Below the pieces are notes generated by a model, which had not been told where the DNA came from, searched no databases, and worked only from the letters and a program-made list of their open reading frames with translations. Shown here piece after piece: positions 43,178 to 51,941 of a stretch of 64,000 nucleotides of DNA. Numbering within the stretch: the stretch's first letter is position 1; each line of letters begins with the position of its first letter. This stretch comes from MA-ANB-1 sp965216445 (GTDB taxonomy: Bacteria; Actinomycetota; Acidimicrobiia; Spongiisociales; ZC4RG35): assembly GCA_965216445.1 (NCBI GenBank), contig OZ244166.1:1612001-1676000 (forward strand), read 5' to 3'. Both the position numbers and the translations under genes were made by a program.

Positions 43178-44332
43178 TCACCCGGAAGACCCACCTGCCT
43201 GCTTGAGCACCTCGGCAAGCCAGATCGGACTGTCGCCACCCCATTCGACCGGTACCGGAGTGATGTTTTGCTGACTCTTCAGCGCATCCATCGCCACTTC
43301 CAACGTGTTTGGTTCGGAGAGGACGAGCCATTCCGAGATCCCGGGAAACCTCGCCGCATCTCGGACCGTGTCTTTGATTGCTTTCTCCCCGTTTTCAAGC
43401 CATTTGGAAACCGCAAGCGCTCCATTCTTGACGTGGATCACGGGGCTCGTCGACAACATTCGCCTTGCAGCCGCGTTGTTCAGGTCGATGAACATGTGCA
43501 TCGACGGTGTCGTGTGTTGTCTGGTGATGACCCCACTCCACTTGGCTTTGAACCACACAGGGCCTTTACCCAAAAAGGGCAAGGAGCGACCCAAAGTCGC
43601 CCTTGGCAGACCCAATTCGACCCCTCGCTGGAGACTCCTGACGATCAAGGCAGCAACGACCCTTTTCTGCCGTACATCGCGATCTGCGTCGCGGATCCCG
43701 AGACTCATGAGTGCATAGCGATCGCCATGGGAGACGTTATAGATACCTGCGACCCATTGGTCCTCGATATCAGCACATATCAACTCTCCCCCTCGACCAA
43801 GATCCTCAAGCATTCTGGTGAGAGGAATGATCCTTCCATCGTCGGGGTATTGATGCGCCACCAAAGGCGAATAGTGCCGTTGATGGAATTCGGTCACCGA
43901 GTCGGGATCCGTCGTCACCCGGTAACTGAAGTTTGCTTTACGGATACGACGAAAGTCCTCCTTCGTCGTCGATGTGAGCAACTGGGAGTGAAGCGTGTCC
44001 TGGTCGCCCGGTAAGTCGGTGTGGACGTCAACCAAAGAAGGGACTTGTATTGCTCGGTCTGAAACCGACTCAGCTCTGTCGGATCCTCGTACCTGAACAA
44101 TGGGAAGACCGCCGTCTTTTGCTACATCCAGAACCTGCCCCAACAGCTGCTGTCGGGTCACACGGCTGCCAGGACCGCGGCGCACATCGTCTCCGCAGAA
44201 GAAGGCGGCAACGCTGGGTGGGCGTAGGACATCGCCGGCCACCCACGCGGTACCCTGGCTCCCCTCGTAGAAGGCAGCATGGACAAAACGTTGACTTGCG
44301 AACCTCCGGGCTCTTCTTGCAAGGCGACTCAT
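43178..44332 (-). CDS. GNAT-fold acyltransferase-like protein (BioF2/FemAB-like)
   Basis: 384 residues. The middle part (LTSTTKEDFRRIRKANFSYRVTTDPDSVTEFHQRHYSPL as split pieces; ...VAALIVRSLQRGVELGLPRATLGRSLPFLG) follows the pattern of GNAT_acetyltransf_6/BioF2-like proteins that add amino acids or acyl groups to peptides or glycans. No clear acetyl-CoA loop can be marked with certainty. No signal peptide. Function uncertain. Confidence 0.55.
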   Translation of the reverse strand: MSRLARRARRFASQRFVHAAFYEGSQGTAWVAGDVLRPPSVAAFFCGDDVRRGPGSRVTRQQLLGQVLDVAKDGGLPIVQVRGSDRAESVSDRAIQVPSLVDVHTDLPGDQDTLHSQLLTSTTKEDFRRIRKANFSYRVTTDPDSVTEFHQRHYSPLVAHQYPDDGRIIPLTRMLEDLGRGGELICADIEDQWVAGIYNVSHGDRYALMSLGIRDADRDVRQKRVVAALIVRSLQRGVELGLPRATLGRSLPFLGKGPVWFKAKWSGVITRQHTTPSMHMFIDLNNAAARRMLSTSPVIHVKNGALAVSKWLENGEKAIKDTVRDAARFPGISEWLVLSEPNTLEVAMDALKSQQNITPVPVEWGGDSPIWLAEVLKQAGGSSG

Positions 44333-44674
44333 TGACCTACCTTTGGAAGCTGGTCAATCCAGCGGCCTTCCAATCTCGAACAATCACCATTTCCAATTGC
44401 CCAGGCTCCCTTCTGCCCATTGCTGACCACGTTTCCCACCGCGCAAACGAACCCCCTTCCGACGGAAGCGGTTCCTAATAAGCCGCAGCGATCTCCATCC
44501 GAGTTCGTTCCTTGACGGAACTCTCCTCTCGCTAATGGATCGGAACCTCAAGAAGCGATCTTGAGGCGCCGACGTTCATCCGTTCGCTCCGGCCTTGGAT
44601 TGGTTTTCACTCCCGGGGTGACACCCTCACCTCGTGAAACGTCGGAGCTCAGCCGTTCTGCCAACATCGACCTG
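44333..44674. other. 342-bp intergenic region
   Basis: No convincing gene on either strand. It contains a perfect 8-bp palindrome (44546-44566) and serves as upstream region of the SGNH lipoprotein gene. A weaker CCTTCCGACGGAAGC-type inverted repeat lies near 44455-44471. Confidence 0.6.
44546..44566. repeat. Perfect palindrome CCTCAAGA-AGCGA-TCTTGAGG
   Basis: 8-bp arms, 5-bp centre, 109 nt upstream of the lipoprotein start. No T-run, so an operator is more likely than a terminator; the binding protein is unknown. Confidence 0.7.
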
Positions 44675-45469
44675 ATGAAGCTGACTCTCCTCGTATTGGT
44701 CGTAGCGGTGGCGGCGTGCAGCCAGCCAGACCTGCAACCGGCCACAACGCCGGAAACGCCAGCCCTTGCTACGTCGACCACCGCGCCGGACGATGAGTCC
44801 ACCAGCCCTGCCGTGCCAGCGACAACAACGCCGACACCATCGCTGCCGGACGCTGCAGCCTTTAACATTCTCTTCGTAGGGAACTCACATACGGCCACTC
44901 ACAACGTTCCCGCAAAGGTCGAGACCCTGTTGTTATCAGCTGGGCAGGGGCCACTTAACGTCCATTTCCTGAGCGCCAGTTTCCTCCGAAACGCAGCGGG
45001 CGACGAGGACATCACCAACGTCCTGGCCAGTGGTGTCTGGGATGTCGTGGTTCTCCAAGGTCAGGAGATCAGCCAATCCCACACCATCGCCTACAGCCAG
45101 GAGGAGGCCGTCACTCTCGCTCAGCTCGCGAAAGATGCCGGAGCACGACCGCTCTTCTTCGCCGAGTGGAGACGTCGGGCAGTTGAAGAGACGGCATACA
45201 TCGAAGGCATCTACGACGAGATCGCAGAGAAGTCGGGTGCGGAGGTCATCCCGGTTGGCCGTACATGGGACCGGTTTCTCTCGCTGAACCCGGATCACCC
45301 GCTGTGGGCAACCGACGGAAACCACTCTTCAGCCGACGGTGCCTTTCTAGCCGCCGCCACGATCGCCTATTACATCGCCGGTCCCGACGCTCCCCTGACC
45401 GCCCCTGCGGGGTTGGAGAGTCTCCTGGACGTCTCGCGCTCAACTGTCAAAGACTACGTTGCCCCTTAA
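44675..45469 (+). CDS. SGNH-hydrolase-like lipoprotein
   Basis: 264 residues from ATG 44675. Lipobox VVAVAACSQ, then a Thr/Pro linker of ~45 residues, then the SGNH fold: ILFVGNSHTATHNVP with Ser, WDVVVLQGQEIS, and ATDGNHSSADGAFLAA, where Asp and His are retained. Paralogue of the gene at 39464 (same VLQxQ strand and same C-terminal block). Extracellular ester/glycan hydrolase inferred. Confidence 0.75.
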   Translation: MKLTLLVLVVAVAACSQPDLQPATTPETPALATSTTAPDDESTSPAVPATTTPTPSLPDAAAFNILFVGNSHTATHNVPAKVETLLLSAGQGPLNVHFLSASFLRNAAGDEDITNVLASGVWDVVVLQGQEISQSHTIAYSQEEAVTLAQLAKDAGARPLFFAEWRRRAVEETAYIEGIYDEIAEKSGAEVIPVGRTWDRFLSLNPDHPLWATDGNHSSADGAFLAAATIAYYIAGPDAPLTAPAGLESLLDVSRSTVKDYVAP

Positions 45470-45515
45470 GGGGCGCCAACATCGGACTTTTACTGTGCCG
45501 CAGCCACGGCTTCGG

Positions 45516-45765
45516 TCACCCGCCGGTAGTCACGACCCTCGAGGTCCATGCCCCCAGATTCCAGTGCAGCCCGCACTTCGAAGTTAACCGGGCGAAGACA
45601 AAGCGGATTCCTTGCGTCTCCAGTTCATGGTCGAGCTTGAGGAGCTCGTCTGTGGCGGTCGTGTCGGCCTGCGTTATGGCTTCGGCATCGAGAACCACCG
45701 TGGTCAGGCTGGAAGCCGCCACCTCCTCCACTACAACTTTCGCCGGAATTCAGTCATGAGGTGAC
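45516..45765 (-). pseudogene. Frameshifted STAS-domain remnant (SulP transporter C-terminus)
   Basis: The frame LTTVVLDAEAITQADTTATDEL...GIRFVFARLTSKCG matches the STAS domain that ends SulP anion transporters. Just upstream, TEFRRKL continues the same domain (usually FANAxFFRxxV) in a different frame, with a stop, so at least one frameshift separates them. No transporter body is present. Remnant of a deleted SulP gene. Confidence 0.6.
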
Positions 45766-45915
45766 CTTGCTGCGGGCGGTGGCAACGCTGCGGAGATGAT
45801 GAGACATATCGGTTCCTTCCAGTTGCGACCCCGCCGAAGCGCCAATATATCAAGACAGCGAGCCTCCATCGGTCGCGATTGGACCGGAACGCCTCTGGCA
45901 TATTTTGGTCTCCCG

Positions 45916-46350
45916 ATGAGACGATGGTCCACATTGTGCGCTGCGTTTGCACTCATAGCTGCAGCCTGCTCGACGGGCCCCGAGTCTCGTTCGATCGAGC
46001 TGACTTTCGAGGGCGATGAGTGCAGCTATGTGGGACCCACAAGACTCACACCAGGACCCGTACACATCACCTTCGAGAACCTCTCAGCAGGCCGGGTTTG
46101 GGTTGTTCTGGTCAGACTCGACAGTGGACGGAGTGTCGAAGAGTTCGAGGATTGGACCGACACCGCTCCCGGAGCTGGTCTGCCAGGATTCGTCACCACA
46201 AGGTGGACCACAGGCGACAGAAACGGGATCGACGCCTCCCGGAGCGTGGCCGAAGAAACCGAACTCGTGGCGGGCACCTACGCCATGGCCTGCGGATCGG
46301 TTGCACCTGACCTCGGCTACTTCGCCTCCGGGCTAGAGGTTGAAGGGTGA
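45916..46350 (+). CDS. Small lipoprotein of unknown function
   Basis: 144 residues from ATG 45916. Lipobox ALIAAACSTG, then a beta-rich domain of ~110 residues (LTFEGDECSYVGPTRLTPGPVHITFENLS), which has the feel of a cupredoxin-like fold without copper ligands: PGPVHITFENLSAGRVWVVL is a typical edge strand pair. Two Cys (DECSY and AMACGS) may form a disulfide. Upstream frame to 45796 has no similarity. Confidence 0.6.
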   Translation: MRRWSTLCAAFALIAAACSTGPESRSIELTFEGDECSYVGPTRLTPGPVHITFENLSAGRVWVVLVRLDSGRSVEEFEDWTDTAPGAGLPGFVTTRWTTGDRNGIDASRSVAEETELVAGTYAMACGSVAPDLGYFASGLEVEG

Positions 46351-46369
46351 TACTTTCTCGCGATCGCTC

Positions 46370-46714
46370 TTATTCTCTGAGTTCGACTCCTATAACGATG
46401 AGGTCCTTGCTTCCAGGGTTCTCGATGACGTGGGGAGGTGTTCCGTCCGACCAGATGACCGGTGGCATCTCGAAGTCATCACCCTCAACACGAGTGTCGA
46501 CCATGACTCTGCCCTCATCGTCCCTGCGGATGAAGTGATCACCCGAGACGACGTACAAGACGGTCCGGGGATGGGTGTGGACCGGCGTGGAATCACCGAC
46601 CTTGACGACGGTCTCAATCACACGAACCTGGTGGTTCTCAAAAAGAACCTTGTGGTGGTCGGGAGCGGCGGTGACGCCATCGAGTTCAGAGGGCCAAACA
46701 TTATCTCTGGTCAT
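46370..46714 (-). CDS. Cupin-domain protein
   Basis: 114 residues. Metal-binding cupin motif 1 VHTHPRTVLYVVSGDHF (H-x-H ... E replaced) and the second strand pair PHVIENPGSKDLIVIGVEL. Motif 1 has the two His but the usual Glu is not seen, so metal binding may be weak. Function unknown. It is the last complete gene outside the left end of the island. Confidence 0.75.
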   Translation of the reverse strand: MTRDNVWPSELDGVTAAPDHHKVLFENHQVRVIETVVKVGDSTPVHTHPRTVLYVVSGDHFIRRDDEGRVMVDTRVEGDDFEMPPVIWSDGTPPHVIENPGSKDLIVIGVELRE

Positions 46715-46757
46715 GAACGGAGACTATTCGCAAATGGGACCCAACACCCACACATAC

Positions 46758-46781
46758 AACCCCTGACCCCTTGACTGCCAG
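46758..46781 (+). repeat. Left attachment site (copy of tRNA-Ala internal segment)
   Basis: 24-bp exact match to 53503-53526, beginning AACCCCTGACC and ending ACTGCCAG. The right end of the match stops at the anticodon loop, a common crossover point for tyrosine integrases; the left end stops in the T-loop. Confidence 0.85.
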
Positions 46782-46819
46782 ATACCCAGGGCACCCGATT
46801 TCGCTATGTCGCGCGTGAC

Positions 46820-47788
46820 CTACTCCGAGTTGAAGGAAAAGGTGGTGCCGACGTTGCTAGCTGAGTAGGCGGTCGGAAGTCGTGCGGAGACCTCGTGGGT
46901 GGCTCGCCATCCTGTGCAATGGCCAGGGACGATCCGGTCGGGTCCGATGGAGACGAGCGTGTCGAGCGTGGCAGGCAGGATGGGTTCGAAAAGGCCACCA
47001 GTCAGATGTAGCCCTCCGATAAAGCCGTGGATGTGTTCAATTCCCGTAACAAATTGGACGTGGCGTAAGACGTTGATGACTCCCGAGTGGCTGCAGCTGG
47101 ACAGCACAACCAGACCTTTGCCCCGCACATTCATGACGATGGCCTGGTCGTCCCAGATCCATGTGTCCGGCTCCCAGCCTCCGTTGGTCCTGGCATGCTG
47201 GAGAGGGAATCCTTTTTCGAATTCCGTCACTCTTTGAATCTGACCTGTCACGAGCACCGAGCCACCCAAAAGGAGGGATGGGCCTTGCTCCTCGACGACC
47301 TGCCAGCCTTCCCGATCGAGATCATTGTGAGAGGGTGGCGGCATACGAATCTCAGTGCCCGTTGGGAACACCACCTTGCGTTCTCGCCAGGCGTGGGGAT
47401 GCACCACCAGGGGCATCGACTGTCGTACCCTTCCGAAAAGCCCTTCAAGGCCTCCATGGTGGTCTGCGTGCCCGTGAGAAAGCACAACCGCCCTGAACTC
47501 CTTCGGATCGATCCCAAGTACGTCCATGTTGTGACTCGTGCCGTCCCGGCTGAGCCCGGCGTCGTAGAGAACCTTGTCCGTGTCACCGTTCCGATGGATC
47601 GTCACCGCAAGGGAATAACCATGCTCAGCTCGCAGCTGGTCACCTTCGCTCCAATCCCACCGCCACTCAGGCCGAGCAACAGTATCCGAGGGAGCCGCCA
47701 GAATGTCGATGGCGTTGTCAGTGACAATGGTCACTTCAACACCATCAACTGGACTCAGGTCAACCTTCTCAGCCACAACATTCACCAC
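46820..47788 (-). CDS. Metallo-beta-lactamase-fold hydrolase
   Basis: 322 residues. The metal motif is LSHGHADHHGGLEGL near residue 115 (HxHxDH), with further ligands in LSSCSHSGVINVL and GHCTGW. This order fits the MBL subgroup annotated as dihydropterin-aminobenzene-phosphate synthase-like or flavoprotein-less MBL proteins. Substrate unknown. First cargo gene inside the left att site. Confidence 0.85.
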   Translation of the reverse strand: MVNVVAEKVDLSPVDGVEVTIVTDNAIDILAAPSDTVARPEWRWDWSEGDQLRAEHGYSLAVTIHRNGDTDKVLYDAGLSRDGTSHNMDVLGIDPKEFRAVVLSHGHADHHGGLEGLFGRVRQSMPLVVHPHAWRERKVVFPTGTEIRMPPPSHNDLDREGWQVVEEQGPSLLLGGSVLVTGQIQRVTEFEKGFPLQHARTNGGWEPDTWIWDDQAIVMNVRGKGLVVLSSCSHSGVINVLRHVQFVTGIEHIHGFIGGLHLTGGLFEPILPATLDTLVSIGPDRIVPGHCTGWRATHEVSARLPTAYSASNVGTTFSFNSE

Positions 47789-47950
47789 TAAGACACCTCA
47801 CCCTACCCATCGAGTAGTACCCCTGACCGAACTCATGAGCACCTAAGATTGCCCGCTACTCGATCGACGGAACCGGCAAGCGGCGATCCCCGTGATGGCC
47901 CTCAACGCGCGAACCGACTCCCAAGAGTGGCTGAATGAGTCCCTGGCTCA

Positions 47951-48212
47951 GGCGGCGGCAAGTCAGGCGGCAGACTCAAGCGAGACATGGTCATGGTGAG
48001 TGGCCGCACCGTGGTTAAGGGACCAAGACCGCCACCTCTCGCAGGGCCGCGGTTCTCGATGAGGCCAGCCTCCGGGAACTGAGACTCCCCGAGACCAACG
48101 TGAAGGGCCTCCGCCACGCTCACGGCACAGCGGGAGACTCGGTAACCCCTCGATCTAGACCACCAAGGACATCTACAGCTCCGTGCAGCCGGGGATTCAG
48201 CGACCTGGACCG
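47951..48212 (+). pseudogene. Remnant of a tyrosine-recombinase integrase
   Basis: Pieces of the catalytic domain appear in order on the plus strand in shifting frames: LKRDMVMVSGRTVVKG (48.0 kb), KTATSRRAAVLDEASLRELR, LPETNVKGLRHAHGTA (the H-x-x-R motif; 48085-48132) and TTKDIYSSVQPGIQR with the Tyr nucleophile region (48159-48203). At least two frameshifts, a TAA (48016-48018) and internal loss make it inactive. The residues between KTxxSRR and LRH are shortened. Confidence 0.75.
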
Positions 48213-48294
48213 GGCGCCGGGTCGCCCGATTGGCAGCTCAAAAGGGACTTTGGACCCTGGTTCCGGCGGCATGCAATGACCGAGACTATTGGCA

Positions 48295-48894
48295 ATGACC
48301 TCTACTCCTTCGCGCCGCCGCTCCGTCCTCTCCGCCCTCGCCTTCCTAGCGCTCGTGGTCGCCGCTTGTGGAGGCTCCGAAACCACGGACACCGAAGCCA
48401 CGACGGGCACGCCGGAGACCAGCATGTTGGCCGAGACCACTACCTCGACCGCAGAAGCGACCACTTCCTCGGAGCACGACGACGACCACAACGGGGAAGA
48501 CGAGCACGAGGGAGAAACCGGCGAAGGAAAAGCCGATCGTGAAGTAGAGGTCGTGATGAGCGAATTCGCCTTCGAGCCCTCGGACTTCACAGTCTCCGCC
48601 GGTGAGACCGTGAGGTTCGTGCTCCACAATGAAGGGGCCGTGCCCCACGAGTTCCGCCTCTCCAACGCACACCGTATCGAGGAGCATCTCGAGGCGGGCC
48701 ACGAGGACCATGGTGAGGATGGGGGTCATCACGAGGAAGGCGGCGACGTCCTCATCGAGGTCGAGGCAGGAGAGTCCGCTGAGTTGGTCTTCACGTTCCC
48801 CGACGATGCGACGCTCTACACCGAAGTGGCCTGCCTCCTCCCCGGCCACTACGAAGCGGGGATGAGCGCTCCGCTCGCCTACGCAGAATCCTGA
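48295..48894 (+). CDS. Cupredoxin-like lipoprotein with His/Asp-rich insert
   Basis: 199 residues. Lipobox LALVVAACGGS, a Thr-rich linker and a His/Asp/Glu-rich stretch (SEHDDDHNGEDEHEGE), then the cupredoxin fold FEPSDFTVSAGETVRFVL. Type-1 copper ligands look intact: His in VPHEFRL, then CLLPGHYEAGM supplying Cys, His and Met. Another His-rich loop (GHEDHGEDGGHHEEGG) interrupts the domain. Likely copper binding or electron transfer outside the cell. Confidence 0.82.
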   Translation: MTSTPSRRRSVLSALAFLALVVAACGGSETTDTEATTGTPETSMLAETTTSTAEATTSSEHDDDHNGEDEHEGETGEGKADREVEVVMSEFAFEPSDFTVSAGETVRFVLHNEGAVPHEFRLSNAHRIEEHLEAGHEDHGEDGGHHEEGGDVLIEVEAGESAELVFTFPDDATLYTEVACLLPGHYEAGMSAPLAYAES

Positions 48895-48945
48895 GAATAA
48901 GTCGGGGCAGGCTTCGTTGGGTGGTAGGGGCGAACCCCGTCGTGC

Positions 48946-49362
48946 ATACGTGCCGTTGTGTCGCTTCTGGACCGCCTTGGTGGTCAGGCTGGCAAACGGC
49001 AGACCGGTGAATCCGATCACGACACATGCCGCCACAGGAATCAGGGCCGGAACACTTGGCAGGTGACCAACAGACGCTCCGCCAATGATCACTGCGACTA
49101 GCCCTGAGAGCCCCATAAGCGCGACCTTCCCCAAACCGGCCCCACCTTCGCTCCGTAGCGAGACTCCAAGCATGAACATGCCCACGATCAGAATCGGGAA
49201 CCCCACCAGCTCAAGAACGAAACGAGGAAGAACCTCGAAGCCGTATTCGAGAATCGCTCCAACTGCGACCGCAGCCAACCCACCAACAGCAACGCTCCAC
49301 GTTCGACGGAAGCTCGAACCCTCCACAGTTGATTCCCGGACCACGATGGCAAGTGAAACCAC
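48946..49362 (-). pseudogene. Truncated membrane-protein fragment
   Basis: About 130 residues with four hydrophobic helices (TWSVAVGGLAAVAVGAIL, LVGFPILIVGMFMLGV, ALMGLSGLVAVIIGG, LIPVAACVVIGFTGL). The frame then runs on antisense through the cupredoxin gene to 48346, where the composition is no longer membrane-like, so the true end is probably lost near 48950. Start is also unclear. I read it as a damaged gene. Confidence 0.45.
48950..48964 (+). repeat. Short motif GTGCCGTTGTGTCGC, copy 1
   Basis: Near-copy of 49621-49636 and 50473-50488 (consensus GTGCCGTTRTG). Lies where the membrane fragment loses its protein character. Confidence 0.5.
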
Positions 49363-49423
49363 GCCAACAACCAGAGAACCCCGAAAACAGTGTTGTAGGT
49401 GTTGTAGACGGTCACAGGATCGC

Positions 49424-49507
49424 GCCGGTTACCCGATCAGGCAATGCACACCAATCAGCCCAAAAGGAAGGAAACTCGCCCGACGAAGCGAACGCCGGGT
49501 AACGGGC
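49424..49507. repeat. 12-bp inverted repeat, 60 bp apart
   Basis: GCCGGTTACCCG (49424-49435) and CGGGTAACGGGC (49496-49507), one mismatch. No gene is supported between 49363 and 49649; this pair is the only structure seen there apart from the motif at 49621. Confidence 0.6.
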
Positions 49508-49620
49508 AAGAGCAAGGAAAGGCACACCAACAAACACACCACTCCGCCAACAACCAGCCCAATCCTCTCCCAACTCATTACGACGTAGCTACCCCATGCC
49601 ACACAATCGAGCTGCCATAT

Positions 49621-49636
49621 GTGCCGTTATGTTGCG
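49621..49636 (+). repeat. Short motif GTGCCGTTATGTTGCG, copy 2
   Basis: Lies 14 nt past the stop of the membrane-protein gene at 49650. With copy 3 it brackets that gene as a direct repeat. Confidence 0.5.
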
Positions 49637-49649
49637 TGTGTTTGGGCGA

Positions 49650-50447
49650 CTAGATCAGTCGCTGCAGGTTCTCGACCGTGCGCAGCACTCCCAGAACGAC
49701 ACCGGCTGCGAGTGAGACGTATCCGGCAAGAGGTGCGACACGTTGCGCCCAGTCGGGTATCAGGTTCGTGGCGGTCGCCAAATGATGGACGACCGTTGCG
49801 ATGATCATCACAAGAAGAAACGCTCCAATCTCGTACGCAGGCTCGCATCCACAGAACGACGGTGACGTGAAGAACAGAACTGAGAGGCCAAGGGGAAACG
49901 CTCCGAGACCAACTACAACCAACCAGCCGGGCTGCTCCTTGTCAGCGGCGTCGGGGAGTCGCCGGTCCAAGATCTGCGCGGTCAAAACGACCACTAGCCC
50001 GAACCCGACGATCAGGCCGAGGAACATCGCCACATTGAGGCCGACAGGGTCGAGGATCAAGAAGTCAACAGAGGCGAACGTGTCGTACCCAAACAGGGCG
50101 AGGACAACGAACCCGTAGCCAACTCCTCGAAAAGGTCCCAACCAACGGAGCCATGGGTCGGATGCCACAACACCAACACTGCCGATCATCCCCCCGAGCA
50201 GGCCACCAAACAGGATCAACGCGACGGTTCCACCAACTGTGAATTCACCGATCGTGTTTCCGTTCTCAGTGAGACGACCAGCCATCTCGGCTCCCGCAGC
50301 GCTCGCCGAAACACTCATCACAATTCGACCACCAACCCCGCCTACAAGCACCCCGGATACGAGACTCGCCAAACCCAGCAACGCGATTGGCCTCAGAACC
50401 CGGTTAGCGGCCAGCCAACCGCTCACCCTCGAACTATCCACACTCAC
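49650..50447 (-). CDS. Polytopic membrane protein of unknown function
   Basis: About 265 residues from GTG 50447 (frame open to 50468). Roughly seven hydrophobic segments; early GVLVGGVGGRIVMSVSASAAG resembles a motif in unannotated actinobacterial and Chloroflexi membrane proteins. A Cys-rich loop (PSFCGCEPAYE) lies between helices. No family recognised. Flanked at both ends by the GTGCCGTTATG motif. Confidence 0.65.
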   Translation of the reverse strand: MSVDSSRVSGWLAANRVLRPIALLGLASLVSGVLVGGVGGRIVMSVSASAAGAEMAGRLTENGNTIGEFTVGGTVALILFGGLLGGMIGSVGVVASDPWLRWLGPFRGVGYGFVVLALFGYDTFASVDFLILDPVGLNVAMFLGLIVGFGLVVVLTAQILDRRLPDAADKEQPGWLVVVGLGAFPLGLSVLFFTSPSFCGCEPAYEIGAFLLVMIIATVVHHLATATNLIPDWAQRVAPLAGYVSLAAGVVLGVLRTVENLQRLI

Positions 50448-50472
50448 GACACAGAAGCTACACAACACAGAG

Positions 50473-50488
50473 GTGCCGTTATGTGCGC
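50473..50488 (+). repeat. Short motif GTGCCGTTATGTGCGC, copy 3
   Basis: Immediately upstream (25 nt) of the membrane-protein start; third copy of the motif within 1.5 kb. Confidence 0.5.
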
Positions 50489-50618
50489 ATTCACGTAAGC
50501 GACGAACACCTGCAACTGGCCCACTGGCCCGCTGTTCATTTCTTGGACGAATGCGAGGCCGACTTCCTAGGAATCCGATGGTGTGATCAACATGCCCGGA
50601 AGTGGCGAGACTCGCGTT

Positions 50619-51086
50619 TCAGACGCGTTTTAGGCTTAAGAGAGGGATGGGTCGCCCTGCCCAGCCGTGTGCGGTTTCGTAGGTGGGATAGGCGTCGACG
50701 AAACGCTGCCACTGCTCCTCCCACTGGTCTCCCTTAAGCACTTCAGCTACCGCGTCGTAGTGTTCGGAGCCGAGTTCGACCTTGCAGGAGGGATCAGCTT
50801 GGAGGTTCAACAACCAAGATGGGAGAGCCTCCAAACCCCCGTTGGTTGCAGCAACGATCTCATCCTCGCCGTCTGTGATGTGGCCCAGTACGACTGTGCG
50901 GGCCAGTCCGGTTCGGCGACCTGTCGTTGTGAGCAATAGGACGGGTGCTCCACCGGAGCCTTTGTCGACAATGCGACCTCCCAACTTCCGGTAAAGGCCG
51001 ACGTGTATGGGTGTCAGCCTCGGCATCACCTGCTGCATGGTCCGCATGAAAAGGCCGGGCGTTTGCTGGTCAACCGATTGTGTCAT
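50619..51086 (-). CDS. F420/deazaflavin-dependent nitroreductase-family protein (DUF385/Ddn)
   Basis: 155 residues from ATG 51086 with a strong AGGAGG site. Split-barrel fold: RLTPIHVGLYRKLGGRIV, PVLLLTTTGRRTGLARTVVL (phosphate-binding region for F420) and NGGLEALPSWLLNLQADP. Family members reduce quinones or nitroaromatics with F420H2 and are typical of actinobacteria. Confidence 0.9.
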   Translation of the reverse strand: MTQSVDQQTPGLFMRTMQQVMPRLTPIHVGLYRKLGGRIVDKGSGGAPVLLLTTTGRRTGLARTVVLGHITDGEDEIVAATNGGLEALPSWLLNLQADPSCKVELGSEHYDAVAEVLKGDQWEEQWQRFVDAYPTYETAHGWAGRPIPLLSLKRV

Positions 51087-51233
51087 TGCCCCTCCTGTGT
51101 GTGTCCGGTTAGGCGTGGGTGGACTGCAGGGAGATCCCCCTGATAACTGAGGCATCGTGGATGAAACTGGATGGTGACCAGGTGACAGTCGGTTCCTGCC
51201 GACGGGTGGATACCACTTTCACTCATTCCTGAC

Positions 51234-51866
51234 TTACCCAGTGGCCAACAGGACGGCTCCGAAGAACAACGCGATCGGAGCTATGGCCAGTGGCAGAGGG
51301 AAGAAAACGAACAGGCCGCTCCAGATAGCGATGATCCATCCTGCCCAGTATGGGATTACGTCGGTCTGCATCCCGACGACCGCCAGTCCCAAGAAGGAGA
51401 GAAGGGCTAGAGGGTTGACGAGAACCTCCAACCACAGGTTGAGCCACTTCTTCAATTCTGGGAACAGTGCTGGGACCTCACCTCCCTGCTCTAGTTGGGT
51501 GACAGCCCACACAGTCACGCTGGAATGAAAGGAAGCCTCAATCACCCACGCCACCGCAAAGACCGTGAGACCGACGACGGCCAACGTCGGAATCAGACGA
51601 ACATCCCGGTTCCAATACTCCACCGCCAAGACAACAAATCCAGCAAGGACCGCGATCGTCCACACTCCCCAGGACAGGGCCATCACTCGCAAAGTCGAAG
51701 TGTTGCCGACCGCAATATCGATGTCTCTGAACATGGCCTCTACCGCTCGCACATCACCCCGCAATGAAGTAATCAAGGAGACGATGGCAAGCAAGACAGC
51801 ACTTCCGACGATGATGACACCGGCGAGTCTCGGCAATGTCCAGAAGGTCGCGACCGCCATAGACAT
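51234..51866 (-). CDS. Polytopic membrane protein, divergent from TetR gene
   Basis: About 210 residues, six hydrophobic segments (LAGVIIVGSAVLLAIVSLI, VMALSWGVWTIAVLAGFVVLA, and so on). AAGGAG precedes ATG 51866. No family recognised. It shares a promoter region with the TetR regulator, which probably controls it. Confidence 0.7.
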   Translation of the reverse strand: MSMAVATFWTLPRLAGVIIVGSAVLLAIVSLITSLRGDVRAVEAMFRDIDIAVGNTSTLRVMALSWGVWTIAVLAGFVVLAVEYWNRDVRLIPTLAVVGLTVFAVAWVIEASFHSSVTVWAVTQLEQGGEVPALFPELKKWLNLWLEVLVNPLALLSFLGLAVVGMQTDVIPYWAGWIIAIWSGLFVFFPLPLAIAPIALFFGAVLLATG

Positions 51867-51941
51867 CACGACGACTCCTTTTGTGGTAATCCCGCGTAGG
51901 AAAGACGCAGGGTTGGGAAAGCCTCCCAAACAGCTCGCCTC

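Noticed and set aside
46340..46774. Plus-strand frame across the cupin gene and left att site
   Set aside because: It is the antisense shadow of the cupin gene and has no family features.
48346..48945. C-terminal half of the long minus-strand frame 48346-49362 as a real protein
   Set aside because: It is exactly antisense to the cupredoxin gene, loses membrane character and shows mirror-image low complexity; only the N-terminal part looks genuine.
49424..50488. Integron attC sites
   Set aside because: The motifs do not match the GTTRRRY/RYYYAAC core pair, and no IntI integrase is present; cassette-like spacing is reported only as a weak hint.
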